Positions 45,161-54,195 of a stretch of DNA of 64,000 nucleotides are shown piece after piece. Where the stretch lies: NCBI RefSeq assembly GCF_002848345.1, contig NZ_CP025429.1, positions 4,526,001 through 4,590,000 of the forward strand. The letters are read 5' to 3'. Below the pieces are notes generated by a model, which ran no database searches, was not told where the DNA came from, and was given only the letters and a program-made list of their open reading frames with translations. This DNA is from Chromobacterium sp. ATCC 53434 (GTDB lineage Bacteria > Pseudomonadota > Gammaproteobacteria > Burkholderiales > Chromobacteriaceae). The translations under genes and the position numbers were made by a program. Numbering within the stretch: position 1 is the stretch's first letter; every line of letters begins with the position of its first letter.

Positions 45161-45293
45161 CGTCCGCCGCGCGCCCCGTCGGCAACGCCACCCCGCCGCC
45201 ATCATGTAAAATATGCCCGGCCCAGTGGACCCCACTCCCCACCGCGCCTCCCCCTATATTTCGCGGCACAGGCCGCCAGACAAGGAAAAACGC

Positions 45294-46571
45294 ATGTCTC
45301 GCAATCTGGAACTGTTCGAACGTGGCAAACAAGTGATCCCCGGCGGCGTCAACTCGCCGGTGCGCGCCTTTGGCCAGGTAGGCGGCACGCCGCGCTTCGT
45401 CGCCCGCGCCGAAGGCGCCCATTTCTGGGACGCCGACGGCAAACAGTATCTGGACTATGTCGGCTCCTGGGGTCCGGCCATCGTCGGCCATGCCCACCCG
45501 GACGTGGTGAAGGCGGTGCAGGACGCCGCCGTCGGCGGCCTGTCCTTCGGCGCGCCGACCGAGGGCGAGGTGGTGATCGCCGAGGAAATCTGCAAGCTGC
45601 TGCCGTCGATCGAACAGGTCAGGCTGGTGTCGTCCGGCACCGAGGCGACGATGACCGCGATCCGCCTGGCGCGCGGTTTCACCGGCCGCGATCTGATCGT
45701 CAAGTTCGAAGGCTGCTACCACGGCCATTCCGACAGCCTGCTGGTCAAGGCCGGCTCCGGCTTGTTGACCTTCGGCAATCCGTCGTCCGGCGGCGTGCCG
45801 GCCGACTTCACCAAGCACACGCTGGTGCTGCGCTACAACGACGTCGAGCAGCTGGCCACCACCTTCGCCGAGATCGGCGACAAGATCGCCTGCGTGATCC
45901 TGGAGCCGATCGCCGGCAATATGAATCTGATCCAGCCGTCGGCCGAATTCGTCAAGACGCTGCGCGGCCTGACCGAAAAGCACGGCGCGGTGCTGATCTA
46001 CGACGAGGTGATGACCGGCTTCCGCGTGGCCAAGGGATGCGCGCAAGGCCTGCACGGCGTCAAGCCGGACCTGACCACGCTGGGCAAGGTGGTCGGCGGC
46101 GGCATGCCGCTGGCGGCCTTCGGCGGCCGCGCCGACATCATGGGCCGGATCGCCCCGCTGGGCACCGTCTACCAGGCCGGCACGCTGTCCGGCAACCCGC
46201 TGTCGGTGGCCGCCGGCCTCGCCACGCTGAAGCTGATCCAGCAAGCGGGCTTCTACGAAACCTTGGGACGCCGCACCGCCCGGCTGGCCCGGGGCCTGGC
46301 CGAACAGGCGAAACAGGCCGGCGTCGCGCTGTCCACCGACAGCGTCGGCGGCATGTTCGGCTTCTACTTCAGCGCCCAGGCGCCGAAGTCCTACGCCGAG
46401 GCGACCGGCTGCGACATCGAGCGCTTCAAGCGCTTCTTCCACGCGATGCTGGACGAGGGCATCTACTTCGCGCCGTCGGCCTACGAAGCCGGTTTCGTCT
46501 CCAGCGCGCACAGCGACGAGATGATAGAGCGGACCATAGACGCCGCCGGCCGCGCCTTCGCGCGCATCTGA
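45294..46571 (+). CDS. hemL: Glutamate-1-semialdehyde 2,1-aminomutase
   Basis: A 425-residue PLP enzyme that makes 5-aminolevulinate from glutamate-1-semialdehyde, the product of HemA. The PLP-binding Lys is in [18 protein letters not shown], and the pyridoxal-ring Asp is in [12 protein letters not shown] conserved block [19 protein letters not shown] is family-diagnostic. The start [12 protein letters not shown] is chosen because AAGGA precedes it. A terminator follows. Confidence 0.96.
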   Translation: MSRNLELFERGKQVIPGGVNSPVRAFGQVGGTPRFVARAEGAHFWDADGKQYLDYVGSWGPAIVGHAHPDVVKAVQDAAVGGLSFGAPTEGEVVIAEEICKLLPSIEQVRLVSSGTEATMTAIRLARGFTGRDLIVKFEGCYHGHSDSLLVKAGSGLLTFGNPSSGGVPADFTKHTLVLRYNDVEQLATTFAEIGDKIACVILEPIAGNMNLIQPSAEFVKTLRGLTEKHGAVLIYDEVMTGFRVAKGCAQGLHGVKPDLTTLGKVVGGGMPLAAFGGRADIMGRIAPLGTVYQAGTLSGNPLSVAAGLATLKLIQQAGFYETLGRRTARLARGLAEQAKQAGVALSTDSVGGMFGFYFSAQAPKSYAEATGCDIERFKRFFHAMLDEGIYFAPSAYEAGFVSSAHSDEMIERTIDAAGRAFARI

Positions 46572-46593
46572 GCATTCGCGTCGTCGACGAGCA

Positions 46594-46618
46594 AGGGAGC
46601 CCCGGGCTCCCTTTTTTC
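46594..46618 (+). terminator. Intrinsic terminator after hemL
   Basis: The stem GGGAGCC/GGGCTCCC is followed by TTTTTT. Confidence 0.92.
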
Positions 46619-46720
46619 ATTGGCATTCACGCCCAAGTTGGTAAAATTGCCGCCGCAGTCAAAACAAGCATTCAGGCCGGAACGGCCAGCAGGACATTGT
46701 TGTAGTCAGGGGGGATGTGG

Positions 46721-48007
46721 ATGGAACGGAAGACCAGGCTGCGCCTGGCCGCCGGTCTCGGCGCGCTGGTGATCGCGGCCGCGGCCGCCGGCCTGCTGTG
46801 GCGCAGCAGCCACGAGGTCAGGGTGGAGCGCTTGGCGCTGGACGAGGCGCCCGGCAGCAAGCTGGCGGCGGGCATCATGAACCGCGCCTACGGCCGCCTG
46901 CAGCATGACGAGGCCCGCAACTGCTGGCGCTACCTGCGCGAGAACGGCAGCGACTACTGCCTGAGCCCGCTGTCGCTGGACCGGGTCGAAGCCGGCGGCC
47001 AACACCGGCTCTACCTGTTCGCCAGCGGGCGCAAGGACGGCGCGGGAACGCGCGATCTGGCCGGCCTGGTCGGCGCCTTCGTCGTCGACGCCGATTCCAG
47101 GGCCGTGATCGCCGCGAACAAGGCGCTGGACTTCGTCAACGACAGCGCCGCCGGACCGCGGCAGGTTCAACTGCTGCAATTGTCCGGCGACGGTTATATG
47201 GGCTGGTATGCGGCCGGCCGCGCCGCCGCGACCGGCGCCGATTTCCCGCATTTCTACGCGCCCCGGGACGACAAGGTGATCGAGATAGGCGGCGACGTGT
47301 TCGGCCGCAACGCCGCCATCCCCGCCGGCGTCAAATTCGAGTACCAGATCGACGACAGCCGCAAACAGGCCAGGGTCTATCCGCTGACGCTGACGGTCAG
47401 GGACGGTCGGGACAGGCAGCTGGCCAACCTGGACTTCAAGTTCGACCGCAGCCGCTGGCGCTATGTCTGCGCCGACGACGACTGCCGCATGCGCGGCGGC
47501 ATTCCGCTGCGCGCCAGCGGCGACGCGCAGGCGCTGGCGCCCGCCGACGCCAACGAAGCGCTGTTCGGCCAGGGCCGCAAGCTGTCCGACGCCGATCTTA
47601 ACGACGTGCTGGGCCAGCTGGGCGTGCGCTACGTGGCCAAGGACGACGCGGCCGGCTTCATCGACCAGAACGGCTGCGACGAGCCCTATCAGCTGGACGG
47701 CAGCTTCGAGCGGGACGGCGGCCAGGAACAGCTGTGGGTCCGCGGCGGCAATACCTGCACCTCCGGCGTCGTAGGCAGCTCGGCTTGGGTCTTCGTCCGC
47801 GACGCCGATGGCCGGCTGCGCGCCAATCTGGGCCTGCCCGCCGCCGACATCCGCCGCGACGTCGGCGTCTCGGCCGGCGTGCACGACCTGCGCGTCGGCG
47901 CCGCCGGCTTCTGCGACGGCGTCTGGCGCTGGAACGGCAAGACCTTCGTCCACCTGAAGGACATCGCCACCCGGCCCGGCGGCTGCGGCGGTCCCGTCGG
48001 CGCCTGA
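46721..48007 (+). CDS. Membrane-anchored Cys-rich protein, tandem paralog A
   Basis: A 428-residue protein with a single N-terminal helix (about residues 8-26; a short cytoplasmic RK-rich start, then ALVIAAAAAGLLW) and a large periplasmic part. Shared features with the next gene include NCWRYL near residue 68, DYCLSPLSLDRV, YVCADDDC, NTCTSG, FCDGVWRWNG and a final RPGGCGG, giving matching Cys positions. The family is unknown to me. A signal-anchor topology is likely. AGGGGGG lies six bases before ATG 46721 and abuts an upstream ATG at 46715, so 46721 is preferred. Confidence 0.7.
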   Translation: MERKTRLRLAAGLGALVIAAAAAGLLWRSSHEVRVERLALDEAPGSKLAAGIMNRAYGRLQHDEARNCWRYLRENGSDYCLSPLSLDRVEAGGQHRLYLFASGRKDGAGTRDLAGLVGAFVVDADSRAVIAANKALDFVNDSAAGPRQVQLLQLSGDGYMGWYAAGRAAATGADFPHFYAPRDDKVIEIGGDVFGRNAAIPAGVKFEYQIDDSRKQARVYPLTLTVRDGRDRQLANLDFKFDRSRWRYVCADDDCRMRGGIPLRASGDAQALAPADANEALFGQGRKLSDADLNDVLGQLGVRYVAKDDAAGFIDQNGCDEPYQLDGSFERDGGQEQLWVRGGNTCTSGVVGSSAWVFVRDADGRLRANLGLPAADIRRDVGVSAGVHDLRVGAAGFCDGVWRWNGKTFVHLKDIATRPGGCGGPVGA

Positions 48008-48128
48008 CCGCGCCCGGCATCGCCAATCGGTCCCGCTTGAGCGCAGACGCCCGGTAAAATGACAAATAAAAACTATTGATTCGCACCCTCTTCAATCGAC
48101 ATTAAGTTGCGTAGAACAGAGGCAAGGG

Positions 48129-49469
48129 ATGGAAAACGGGAAAAAACTCACGCTGCTGGCGGGCGCCGCGGTCTTGCTGCTGGCGGCCGGTTTCGGCGGC
48201 TGGAAATACTGGCGCGGACACCAGGCCGTGACGGTGGCGCGGATGGCGCTGGACGGCGAGCCGGGCCGACAGCTGGCCGGCGGCATCATGGACAAGATGT
48301 ACGGCAAGGGCGCGTACGACGGCAAGGGCAAGTGCTGGAACATCGACCATGCGGTCGCCAAAGGAGAAGAGCCGGCCACCTACTGCATGAAGCCGCTGGC
48401 GCTGGACCGGGTGCGGGTCGCCGGCGAGGAGCGTCTATACCTGTTCGCCGGCGCCGGCCGCCCGGATGCCGGCCACGCCGAATCGGAAGCGCTGATCGGC
48501 GCCTTCGTCGTCGATGCCGGCACCCAGTCGTTGATCGCCGGCAACCGGGCGCTGTCCTTCCTCAACGGCTTCGCCGGCGCGCCGAGCGGGGTGAAGCTGC
48601 TGCAGCTGTCCGCGACCGGCTATATGGCCTGGTTCGCCGAAGGCGAAGACATGCACCAGGGCATCGCCGCCGGCTATCCGCAGCTGTACGCGCCCAAGGG
48701 TAGAAAGGTGGTGGAAATCAGCGGCGAGCTGTTCGGCAAGGACGAGAACATGGCCGAGGGGCTGAGCTTCGACTACGAAGCCGACGCCGCCCAGGCCGAC
48801 GCCAAGGTGTTCCCGCTGCTGCTGAAGATCAGCGACGACAAGCACAAGCCGGTCGCCAGTTTCCGTTTCCGCTTCGACAGCCCAAAATGGCAATACGTCT
48901 GCGCCGATCAGGCCTGCCGCAAGAAAACCGGCATTCCCGCGGCCCAGCCCATGAGCCTGAAGGACGATGACAACGCCGCCCCGCCGCCGCCGGCCAATGC
49001 CAATGCCGCGCTGTTCGGCGCAGACGCCGGACTGGCCGCCGACGACCTGAAGGACGTGCTGGCCGCGCTGGGCGCCAGCTATGTGGTCAACAACAACGGT
49101 TGGGGCTTCGTCACCGGACGGTGCCGGACCCCGTTCCAGCTGAGCGCCTCCTACCCGGCCGACGAAAAGGACAGCCACAACGAGCTGTGGGTCCGGGGCG
49201 GCGACGCCTGCACCTCCGGCGCCGACGGCCAGAGCATATGGCTGTTCATCCGCGGCGACGACGGCCATCTGCGCGCCAATCTGGGCGTGCCTGCGATCAA
49301 GACCACGGTGACCGGCGACGCCAATGACGGCCGCTACGACCTGCGCCTGTCGGGGATAGGCTTCTGCGATACGATCTGGCGCTGGGACGGCAGCCGATAC
49401 CAGCACTTGAAGAACATCGCCGCCCGGCCAGGCGGCTGCGACAGCGACGCCGGCGCGCAGCGGCAGTAA
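48129..49469 (+). CDS. Membrane-anchored Cys-rich protein, tandem paralog B
   Basis: A 446-residue paralog of the previous gene with the same layout: an N-terminal helix (LTLLAGAAVLLLAAGFGGW) and a periplasmic domain with KCWNID, TYCMKPLALDRV, YVCADQAC, DACTSG, FCDTIWRWDG and RPGGCDS. A Pro-rich insert (NAAPPPPANANAALFG) distinguishes it. The function is unknown. Its TAA stop codon is the target duplication of MITE copy 2, which starts at the next base. Confidence 0.7.
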   Translation: MENGKKLTLLAGAAVLLLAAGFGGWKYWRGHQAVTVARMALDGEPGRQLAGGIMDKMYGKGAYDGKGKCWNIDHAVAKGEEPATYCMKPLALDRVRVAGEERLYLFAGAGRPDAGHAESEALIGAFVVDAGTQSLIAGNRALSFLNGFAGAPSGVKLLQLSATGYMAWFAEGEDMHQGIAAGYPQLYAPKGRKVVEISGELFGKDENMAEGLSFDYEADAAQADAKVFPLLLKISDDKHKPVASFRFRFDSPKWQYVCADQACRKKTGIPAAQPMSLKDDDNAAPPPPANANAALFGADAGLAADDLKDVLAALGASYVVNNNGWGFVTGRCRTPFQLSASYPADEKDSHNELWVRGGDACTSGADGQSIWLFIRGDDGHLRANLGVPAIKTTVTGDANDGRYDLRLSGIGFCDTIWRWDGSRYQHLKNIAARPGGCDSDAGAQRQ

Positions 49470-49609
49470 GAGCCTGTTTACGATCTTTTTGCGGCATCGA
49501 TGGTATTCTGCCGGATGCAGGGCACGAAAAACGGCCCGCGGCAGTGTCGTTCACTGCAAGGGACGTTTGACAAAGCCATGCGCCGGCAGAAAACCGTTCC
49601 GAAGGGCAG
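49470..49609 (+). mobile_element. MITE copy 2, right end lost
   Basis: The first 140 bp match MITE copy 1 (17290-17429) with few differences, starting with GAGCCTGTTTACGATCTTTTT. After position 49609 the right part and right inverted repeat are absent and are replaced by a terminator hairpin. The preceding TAA (49467-49469) is the stop codon of paralog B and equals the TNA-type target. Confidence 0.82.
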
Positions 49610-49624
49610 CCCGAGGCTGCCTTT
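49604..49624 (+). terminator. Terminator at the broken MITE end
   Basis: The stem GGCAGCC/GGCTGCC with a CGA loop is followed by TTTT. It can end transcription from paralog B. Confidence 0.75.
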
Positions 49625-49694
49625 TCCGACTCCGCTTTCCTTGATGTCTCGAATGGGGCAACATCGGCCCCGAATCCCAACTTCCCGTCAGCCG

Positions 49695-52427
49695 ATGACC
49701 GAAGCCCAATCTTCCTCCCGCCTGATCTGGCGCCTGCGCCTGGCCGAATCCGGCGTCCAGCTGCAGCCGCTGCTGCAAAGCGCCGGCCCCGACGGCTGGA
49801 GCCGCGGGCGCGCCTGCTCGCTGGCCGGCCTGCTGCAGGATCAGGCCGACGCGGTGCGTCCGCACGACTTGCCGGTGCTGAAACCGCTGCTGGCGCTGTG
49901 GCAGGCGCATGACGGCGATGCCGGCCTGATCGACGCCGCGCCGCTGCTGCCGGCCTTGATCGACCATCCGCTGCTGTTCGACGCCGACGCGCCGGCGCGG
50001 CGCATCCATGCCGAAGCCGGCCAGCCGGCGCTGCAGATGGAACGGGTGGGCGCCGAGTTGCGGCTGAAGCTGCTGCCGGACGGCCTGGCCGGTTGCGGCG
50101 GCATGCTGTGGCGGCGGCCGCAGCCGGAACGGCTGCTGATTTACCGGCTGACCGACGAATTGAAGGCGCTGGCCGACCTGGTCGGCCACGGCCTGACCGT
50201 GCCCTGGCAGGCGCGGCAGCGGGTGCTGGAGGCGATACGCGACGTCGCGCCAGGCCTGCCCTTGCTTGACGCCAGTCCGACGTTCGATCCGACACTCCCG
50301 AGCGAGGCCGCCGACCCGACCCTGTACGCCTTGCTGACCCGGCAAGCGGAAGGCCTGCGGCTGCAATTGAAGGTCAAGCCGCATCCGACCGCCGCCTGGA
50401 GCGCGCCGGGACGCGGCGCGGCGGGCCTGGTGCTGGATATCGACGGCGAGTACCGCCAATTCGTCCGCGATCTGGCCGACGAAGCCTCCCGCTTGCGCGC
50501 GCTGCGCGAAGCCTGCCCGGCGATAGGCCGCGGCCAGCGCGACGGCGACGGCTGGCTGTTCGCCGACCAGCATTCGGCCTTGTCCCTGCTGTCGCAACTG
50601 CAGGCGGCCGGCGAGGCGCGCGTCGCCTGCCTGTGGCCGCACGGCGACAAGATCCGCCTGGCCGCCGCCGACGGCATGCCGCAGCTCAAGTTGAAAGTGA
50701 AGCGGCGCGGCGGCTGGCTGCAGGCCGACGGCGAACTGGAGCTGGACGATGGCCGCATCCTGACCCTGCGCCATCTGCTGGCGGCGCTGGCCAAGCAGAA
50801 CGGCAAATACCTGCAACTGTCCGACGGCGACTGGCTGGCCCTGTCCGGCAGCCTGGGTCAGCGGCTAGGCGAGCTGGCGCGGATGGTCGACCACGCCGGA
50901 CCGGACGGGTTGGCGATCAGCCCGCTGGCCGGCCCCAGATTGCAGGCATTGGGAGAGGAGGCCGGGCAATTCGACGGCGACGACGGCTGGACGCGGCAGG
51001 CGGCGCGCTGGCGCGAGGCGTCGATGTTCGACCCCCAGGTGCCGCCAAGCCTGAACGCCACGCTGCGGCCGTACCAGCTGCAGGGTTTCGCCTGGATGGC
51101 GCGGCTGGCGCACTGGGGCGCCGGCGCCTGCCTGGCCGACGACATGGGCCTGGGCAAGACGGTGCAGACGCTGTCGCTGCTGCTGACCCGCGCCCACCTG
51201 GGGCCGCAACTGGCGGTGGCGCCGACCTCGGTGGCGCTGAACTGGCTCTCGGAGGCCGCCCGTTTCGCGCCCGGCCTGCGCCTGCGCGCCTACCACCAGC
51301 AGCGCCGGCTCGACGACGTCGGCCCCGGCGACCTGGTGGTGGTCAGCTACGGCCTGCTGCAGCGCGAGGCCGACGCCTTCTGCGACGTGCACTGGGCGTC
51401 GGTGGTGCTGGACGAGGCGCAGGCGATCAAGAACCCGCAGAGCCAGCGCGCCCAGGTGGCGCAAAGCCTGCGCGCCGATTTCCGCCTGGCCGCCAGCGGC
51501 ACGCCGGTGGAAAACCACCTGGGCGAGCTGTGGAGCCTGTTCCGCTTCATCGCGCCGGGCTTGCTCGGCAATCTGGCGCAGTTCGAACAGCGCTACGCCC
51601 AGCCCATCGCCGACGGCGACGAGACCGCCCGCGCCCAGCTGAAGGCGTTGATCCAACCCTATCTGCTCAGGCGGACCAAGCGCGAAGTGCTGACCGAGCT
51701 GCCGCCGAAGACCGAGACCACCCGGCTGATCGAGTTGTCCGAGCAGGAACGCCATGTCTACGAGGCCATGCGGCAGGAGGCGCTGTCCCGCGTGGCCGAG
51801 GCCGACCCGGCCGCCGGCGGCCAGACCATGCAGGCGCTGGCCGAGCTGACCCGGCTGCGCCGCTTCTGCTGCCACCCCCGCCTCACCCAGCCGGACAGCG
51901 CGCTGCCGGCCAGCAAGCTGGCGGCCTTCGCCGAGATTTGCGAGGAGTTGCTGGACAACGGCCACAAGGCGCTGGTGTTCAGCCAGTTCGTCGACCATCT
52001 GGCGCTGGTGGCCGAACACCTGCGGGAAAAAGGCGTCCGCTTCCACTACCTGGACGGCGGAACCCCGATCCGGCAGCGCAAGGCCAGCATGGACGCCTTC
52101 CAGGGCGGCGACGGCGATCTGTTCCTGATCAGCCTGAAAGCCGGCGGCACCGGGCTTAACCTGACCGCCGCCGACTACGTGATCCATCTCGACCCGTGGT
52201 GGAATCCGGCGGTGGAGGACCAGGCGTCCGACCGCGCCTATCGGATGGGCCAGCAACGGCCAGTGACCGTGTACCGGCTGGTGGCGGCCGGCACCATAGA
52301 AGAGAAAATCGTCGAGCTGCACCGCGAAAAACGGGCGCTGGCCGACAGCCTGCTGGCCGGCGGCGACGCCAGCGCCCGCCTGGACGGCGCGGCGCTGCTG
52401 GCCCTGCTGCGAGGTGATGCCGGCTAG
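49695..52427 (+). CDS. SNF2-family DEAD/DEAH helicase-like ATPase
   Basis: A 910-residue protein. The N-terminal 450 residues are poorly conserved and lack a recognisable SWIM zinc motif. The SNF2 ATPase region runs from about 455 with LRPYQLQGFAWMARLA, Walker A LADDMGLGKTVQT, Walker B LDEAQAIKNP, motif III ASGTPVENHLGELWSLF, motif V LISLKAGGTGLNLTAADYVIHLDPWWNPAVEDQASDRAYRMGQ and the arginine motif. Such proteins remodel nucleoprotein or RNA polymerase. The exact role is unknown. The start MTEAQSS has no strong ribosome site. The frame is open upstream through the MITE, but that part is not conserved-looking. Confidence 0.88.
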   Translation: MTEAQSSSRLIWRLRLAESGVQLQPLLQSAGPDGWSRGRACSLAGLLQDQADAVRPHDLPVLKPLLALWQAHDGDAGLIDAAPLLPALIDHPLLFDADAPARRIHAEAGQPALQMERVGAELRLKLLPDGLAGCGGMLWRRPQPERLLIYRLTDELKALADLVGHGLTVPWQARQRVLEAIRDVAPGLPLLDASPTFDPTLPSEAADPTLYALLTRQAEGLRLQLKVKPHPTAAWSAPGRGAAGLVLDIDGEYRQFVRDLADEASRLRALREACPAIGRGQRDGDGWLFADQHSALSLLSQLQAAGEARVACLWPHGDKIRLAAADGMPQLKLKVKRRGGWLQADGELELDDGRILTLRHLLAALAKQNGKYLQLSDGDWLALSGSLGQRLGELARMVDHAGPDGLAISPLAGPRLQALGEEAGQFDGDDGWTRQAARWREASMFDPQVPPSLNATLRPYQLQGFAWMARLAHWGAGACLADDMGLGKTVQTLSLLLTRAHLGPQLAVAPTSVALNWLSEAARFAPGLRLRAYHQQRRLDDVGPGDLVVVSYGLLQREADAFCDVHWASVVLDEAQAIKNPQSQRAQVAQSLRADFRLAASGTPVENHLGELWSLFRFIAPGLLGNLAQFEQRYAQPIADGDETARAQLKALIQPYLLRRTKREVLTELPPKTETTRLIELSEQERHVYEAMRQEALSRVAEADPAAGGQTMQALAELTRLRRFCCHPRLTQPDSALPASKLAAFAEICEELLDNGHKALVFSQFVDHLALVAEHLREKGVRFHYLDGGTPIRQRKASMDAFQGGDGDLFLISLKAGGTGLNLTAADYVIHLDPWWNPAVEDQASDRAYRMGQQRPVTVYRLVAAGTIEEKIVELHREKRALADSLLAGGDASARLDGAALLALLRGDAG

Positions 52428-52551
52428 GCGCCGCGAGCCTCTCGTTCTTGTTGATGCGCTTGAGCAAGGTCAAGCGCGCGGACGGTCCGATTGCCTGTTT
52501 ACAATTGGCTAGGCATGATGACGACCATTTTCATTACAGTGAGGTTGCATC

Positions 52552-53016
52552 ATGTCGCGTTACTCCCTGTTGGCCGGCGCTCTGCTGTTGGTCGCCTCCT
52601 GGCCCGCGCTGGCCGATCCCTCCATCGGCAAGAACGGCTCGGAAACCATAGGCATGGGCGCCGTCTCCATCCTTGCCGCGCCGGTGATGAGCGTGGGCGG
52701 CGCATCCCAGGAACATGGCGAATCGGCGCTGGGTCCGGTGCTGGCAGTGACCGGCAGCGCCTATATCATCGCAGGCGTCGTCCAAGGCGTCGGCGATGTG
52801 GCCGAACTGACGCTAAACTCGGCGCAGGGCGGCGCCAAGCTGCTGGTCAAAATTTCCGGTTCCGCGGTAAAGGCGTCCGGCGCAGCCGTCGGCGCTTCAG
52901 TACAGGTGACGGCCACCGCCAGCGGCACGCTGCTGGTGACCTCGGGCAAGGTGTTGGCCTTCATCCCCAACAAGGCGGGCGAAGCGCTGCTGGAGCACTC
53001 GAGGATTCCGGGATGA
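52552..53016 (+). CDS. Secreted protein of unknown function
   Basis: A 154-residue exported protein with a signal peptide of 21 residues (ends WPALA). The mature part is small-residue-rich (Gly, Ala, Ser, Val) and glycine-patterned, with a hydrophobic central stretch. I do not recognise it with confidence. It overlaps the next gene by four bases (ATGA), so the two probably work together. A possible promoter TTGCCT-17-CATGAT lies about 60 bases upstream. Confidence 0.6.
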   Translation: MSRYSLLAGALLLVASWPALADPSIGKNGSETIGMGAVSILAAPVMSVGGASQEHGESALGPVLAVTGSAYIIAGVVQGVGDVAELTLNSAQGGAKLLVKISGSAVKASGAAVGASVQVTATASGTLLVTSGKVLAFIPNKAGEALLEHSRIPG

Positions 53017-53819
53017 AGCCATCGCGCCTCCTCGCCGTCCTCGCGCTGACGCTGCCGGCCTTGGCCGTTGCCGGCCAGAGCTGCGAGGAAAAGCCGCTGA
53101 CGCCGGAAACCTTCCGCATGGCGATGCAGACCGCGCAGAAAGTGCAGCAGCGGCTGGACCAACTGGGCAGCGACGTGGTGGTGCTGGGGCGCATGGGCCA
53201 GGACCTCAGCCAGTACAATTTGCGCTATACCCACGCCGGCATTGTCTATCGCACCGAGCCGGATCGCCGCTGGCGGGTGGCGCATCTGCTGAACGACTGC
53301 GGCACCGACCATTCCGAGCTGTGGTACGAGGGCTTGGGCAATTTCTTCCTCGACGACATGTTCCGCTTCGACTCGGTGGCGCTGGTGCCGCCGCCCCAGG
53401 TGGCGTCGCGCTTGCTGGCGCGGCTGAACCAACCGGCGAAGCTACGCGAGCTGCACACCGCTCGCTACAATCTGCTCGCCTACCCGTTTTCCACCCGTTA
53501 CGAGAATTCCAACGTCTGGGTGCTGGAGCAACTGGTTGCGGCGGAGAGCCACGAGACGGTGATACGCAGTCGCGAACAGGCGCAGATGTGGTTGAAGCTG
53601 AACGGCTACCAGCCCACTGAGCTGAAGCTGGGGCCGATGACCCGGCTGGGCGGCCGTATGTCCCAGGCCAACGTCTCCTTCGACGACCACCCGAACGAAC
53701 TGCGTTTCGCCGACCGCATCCAGACGGTGTCGGTCGATTCCATCATCCAGTTCCTCGACGCGCGCGAGGAAGGCTGGAAGATGGAGGAGATCGCCGGCGC
53801 GCAGCCGCGCCGCTACTGA
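53013..53819 (+). CDS. DUF2145-family exported protein
   Basis: A 268-residue protein with a signal peptide (ends LAVA) followed by GQSCEEKPLTPETFRMAM. Landmarks are YTHAGIVYR with a conserved His, a Cys/Asp stretch in NDCGTDHSELWYEG, and NLLAYPFSTRYENSNVWVLEQL. The order is reminiscent of permuted papain-fold amidases, but no catalytic Cys is obvious, so activity is uncertain. Coupled to the upstream gene. A terminator follows. Confidence 0.72.
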   Translation: MKPSRLLAVLALTLPALAVAGQSCEEKPLTPETFRMAMQTAQKVQQRLDQLGSDVVVLGRMGQDLSQYNLRYTHAGIVYRTEPDRRWRVAHLLNDCGTDHSELWYEGLGNFFLDDMFRFDSVALVPPPQVASRLLARLNQPAKLRELHTARYNLLAYPFSTRYENSNVWVLEQLVAAESHETVIRSREQAQMWLKLNGYQPTELKLGPMTRLGGRMSQANVSFDDHPNELRFADRIQTVSVDSIIQFLDAREEGWKMEEIAGAQPRRY

Positions 53820-53837
53820 ACCCTGTCATCTTGCCAA

Positions 53838-53858
53838 GCGGCCCTTCGGGGCCGTTTT
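53838..53858 (+). terminator. Intrinsic terminator after the DUF2145 gene
   Basis: The stem CGGCCC/GGGCCG with a TTCG-type loop is followed by TTTT. Confidence 0.75.
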
Positions 53859-54195
53859 CGCGTTCGCGCGCCGCCAGGCTGGTGGTCAGCGGCTCGCGCA
53901 ACAGGCTGGCCAGTATCGGAATCAGCGCGAGCAACACGCCAATTGTCACCGCGCCCGGCGGAGCCAGCGCAGGGCGCGCTGTTGCGGCTGCTGCAGGCCG
54001 GCGATGGCAAAAATACCGCGCCGCCGCCAGCCTCCCGTGGAAAGGCTGAATCGGATCAAAAGGTTGTAATTTAGAAAATTAAATACCAAACTATCTTCAA
54101 ATAAAAGCTTTTATATTTTTGTCATTTCTCTCCCGTATCATGCGCCGCGCCGCATCGCGCGGCGATTACAAAAACATATTCATCCGGGAGAACAC
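53859..54195 (+). other. Non-coding region upstream of the S1/P1 nuclease gene
   Basis: The first 150 bases are GC-rich and contain only a short minus-strand ORF fragment with a single possible membrane stretch (VTIGVLLALIPILASLLREPL), which may be a gene remnant. The remaining bases are strongly AT-rich (54055-54130), with a palindrome ATAAAAGCTTTTAT near 54102, and end with GGGAGAACAC before the ATG. A promoter is expected in the AT-rich part. Confidence 0.4.

Larger units (their letters stand above)
44775..45293. other. Non-coding region between Cys-rich/peptide operon and hemL
   Basis: The region of 519 bases has an AT-rich half (44880-45080) and a GC-rich half. It contains the minus-strand promoter at 44943-44971, an inverted repeat GTGAAAA/TTTTCAC at 44888-44918 in the predicted leader, and two DnaA-box-like 9-mers at 45123-45160. 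AAGGAAAAACGC provides the hemL ribosome site. No gene is supported. Confidence 0.6.

Noticed and set aside
53743..53949. Short minus-strand ORF with one membrane-like stretch
   Set aside because: It overlaps the DUF2145 gene end and its terminator, and it lacks a ribosome site. At best a gene remnant.
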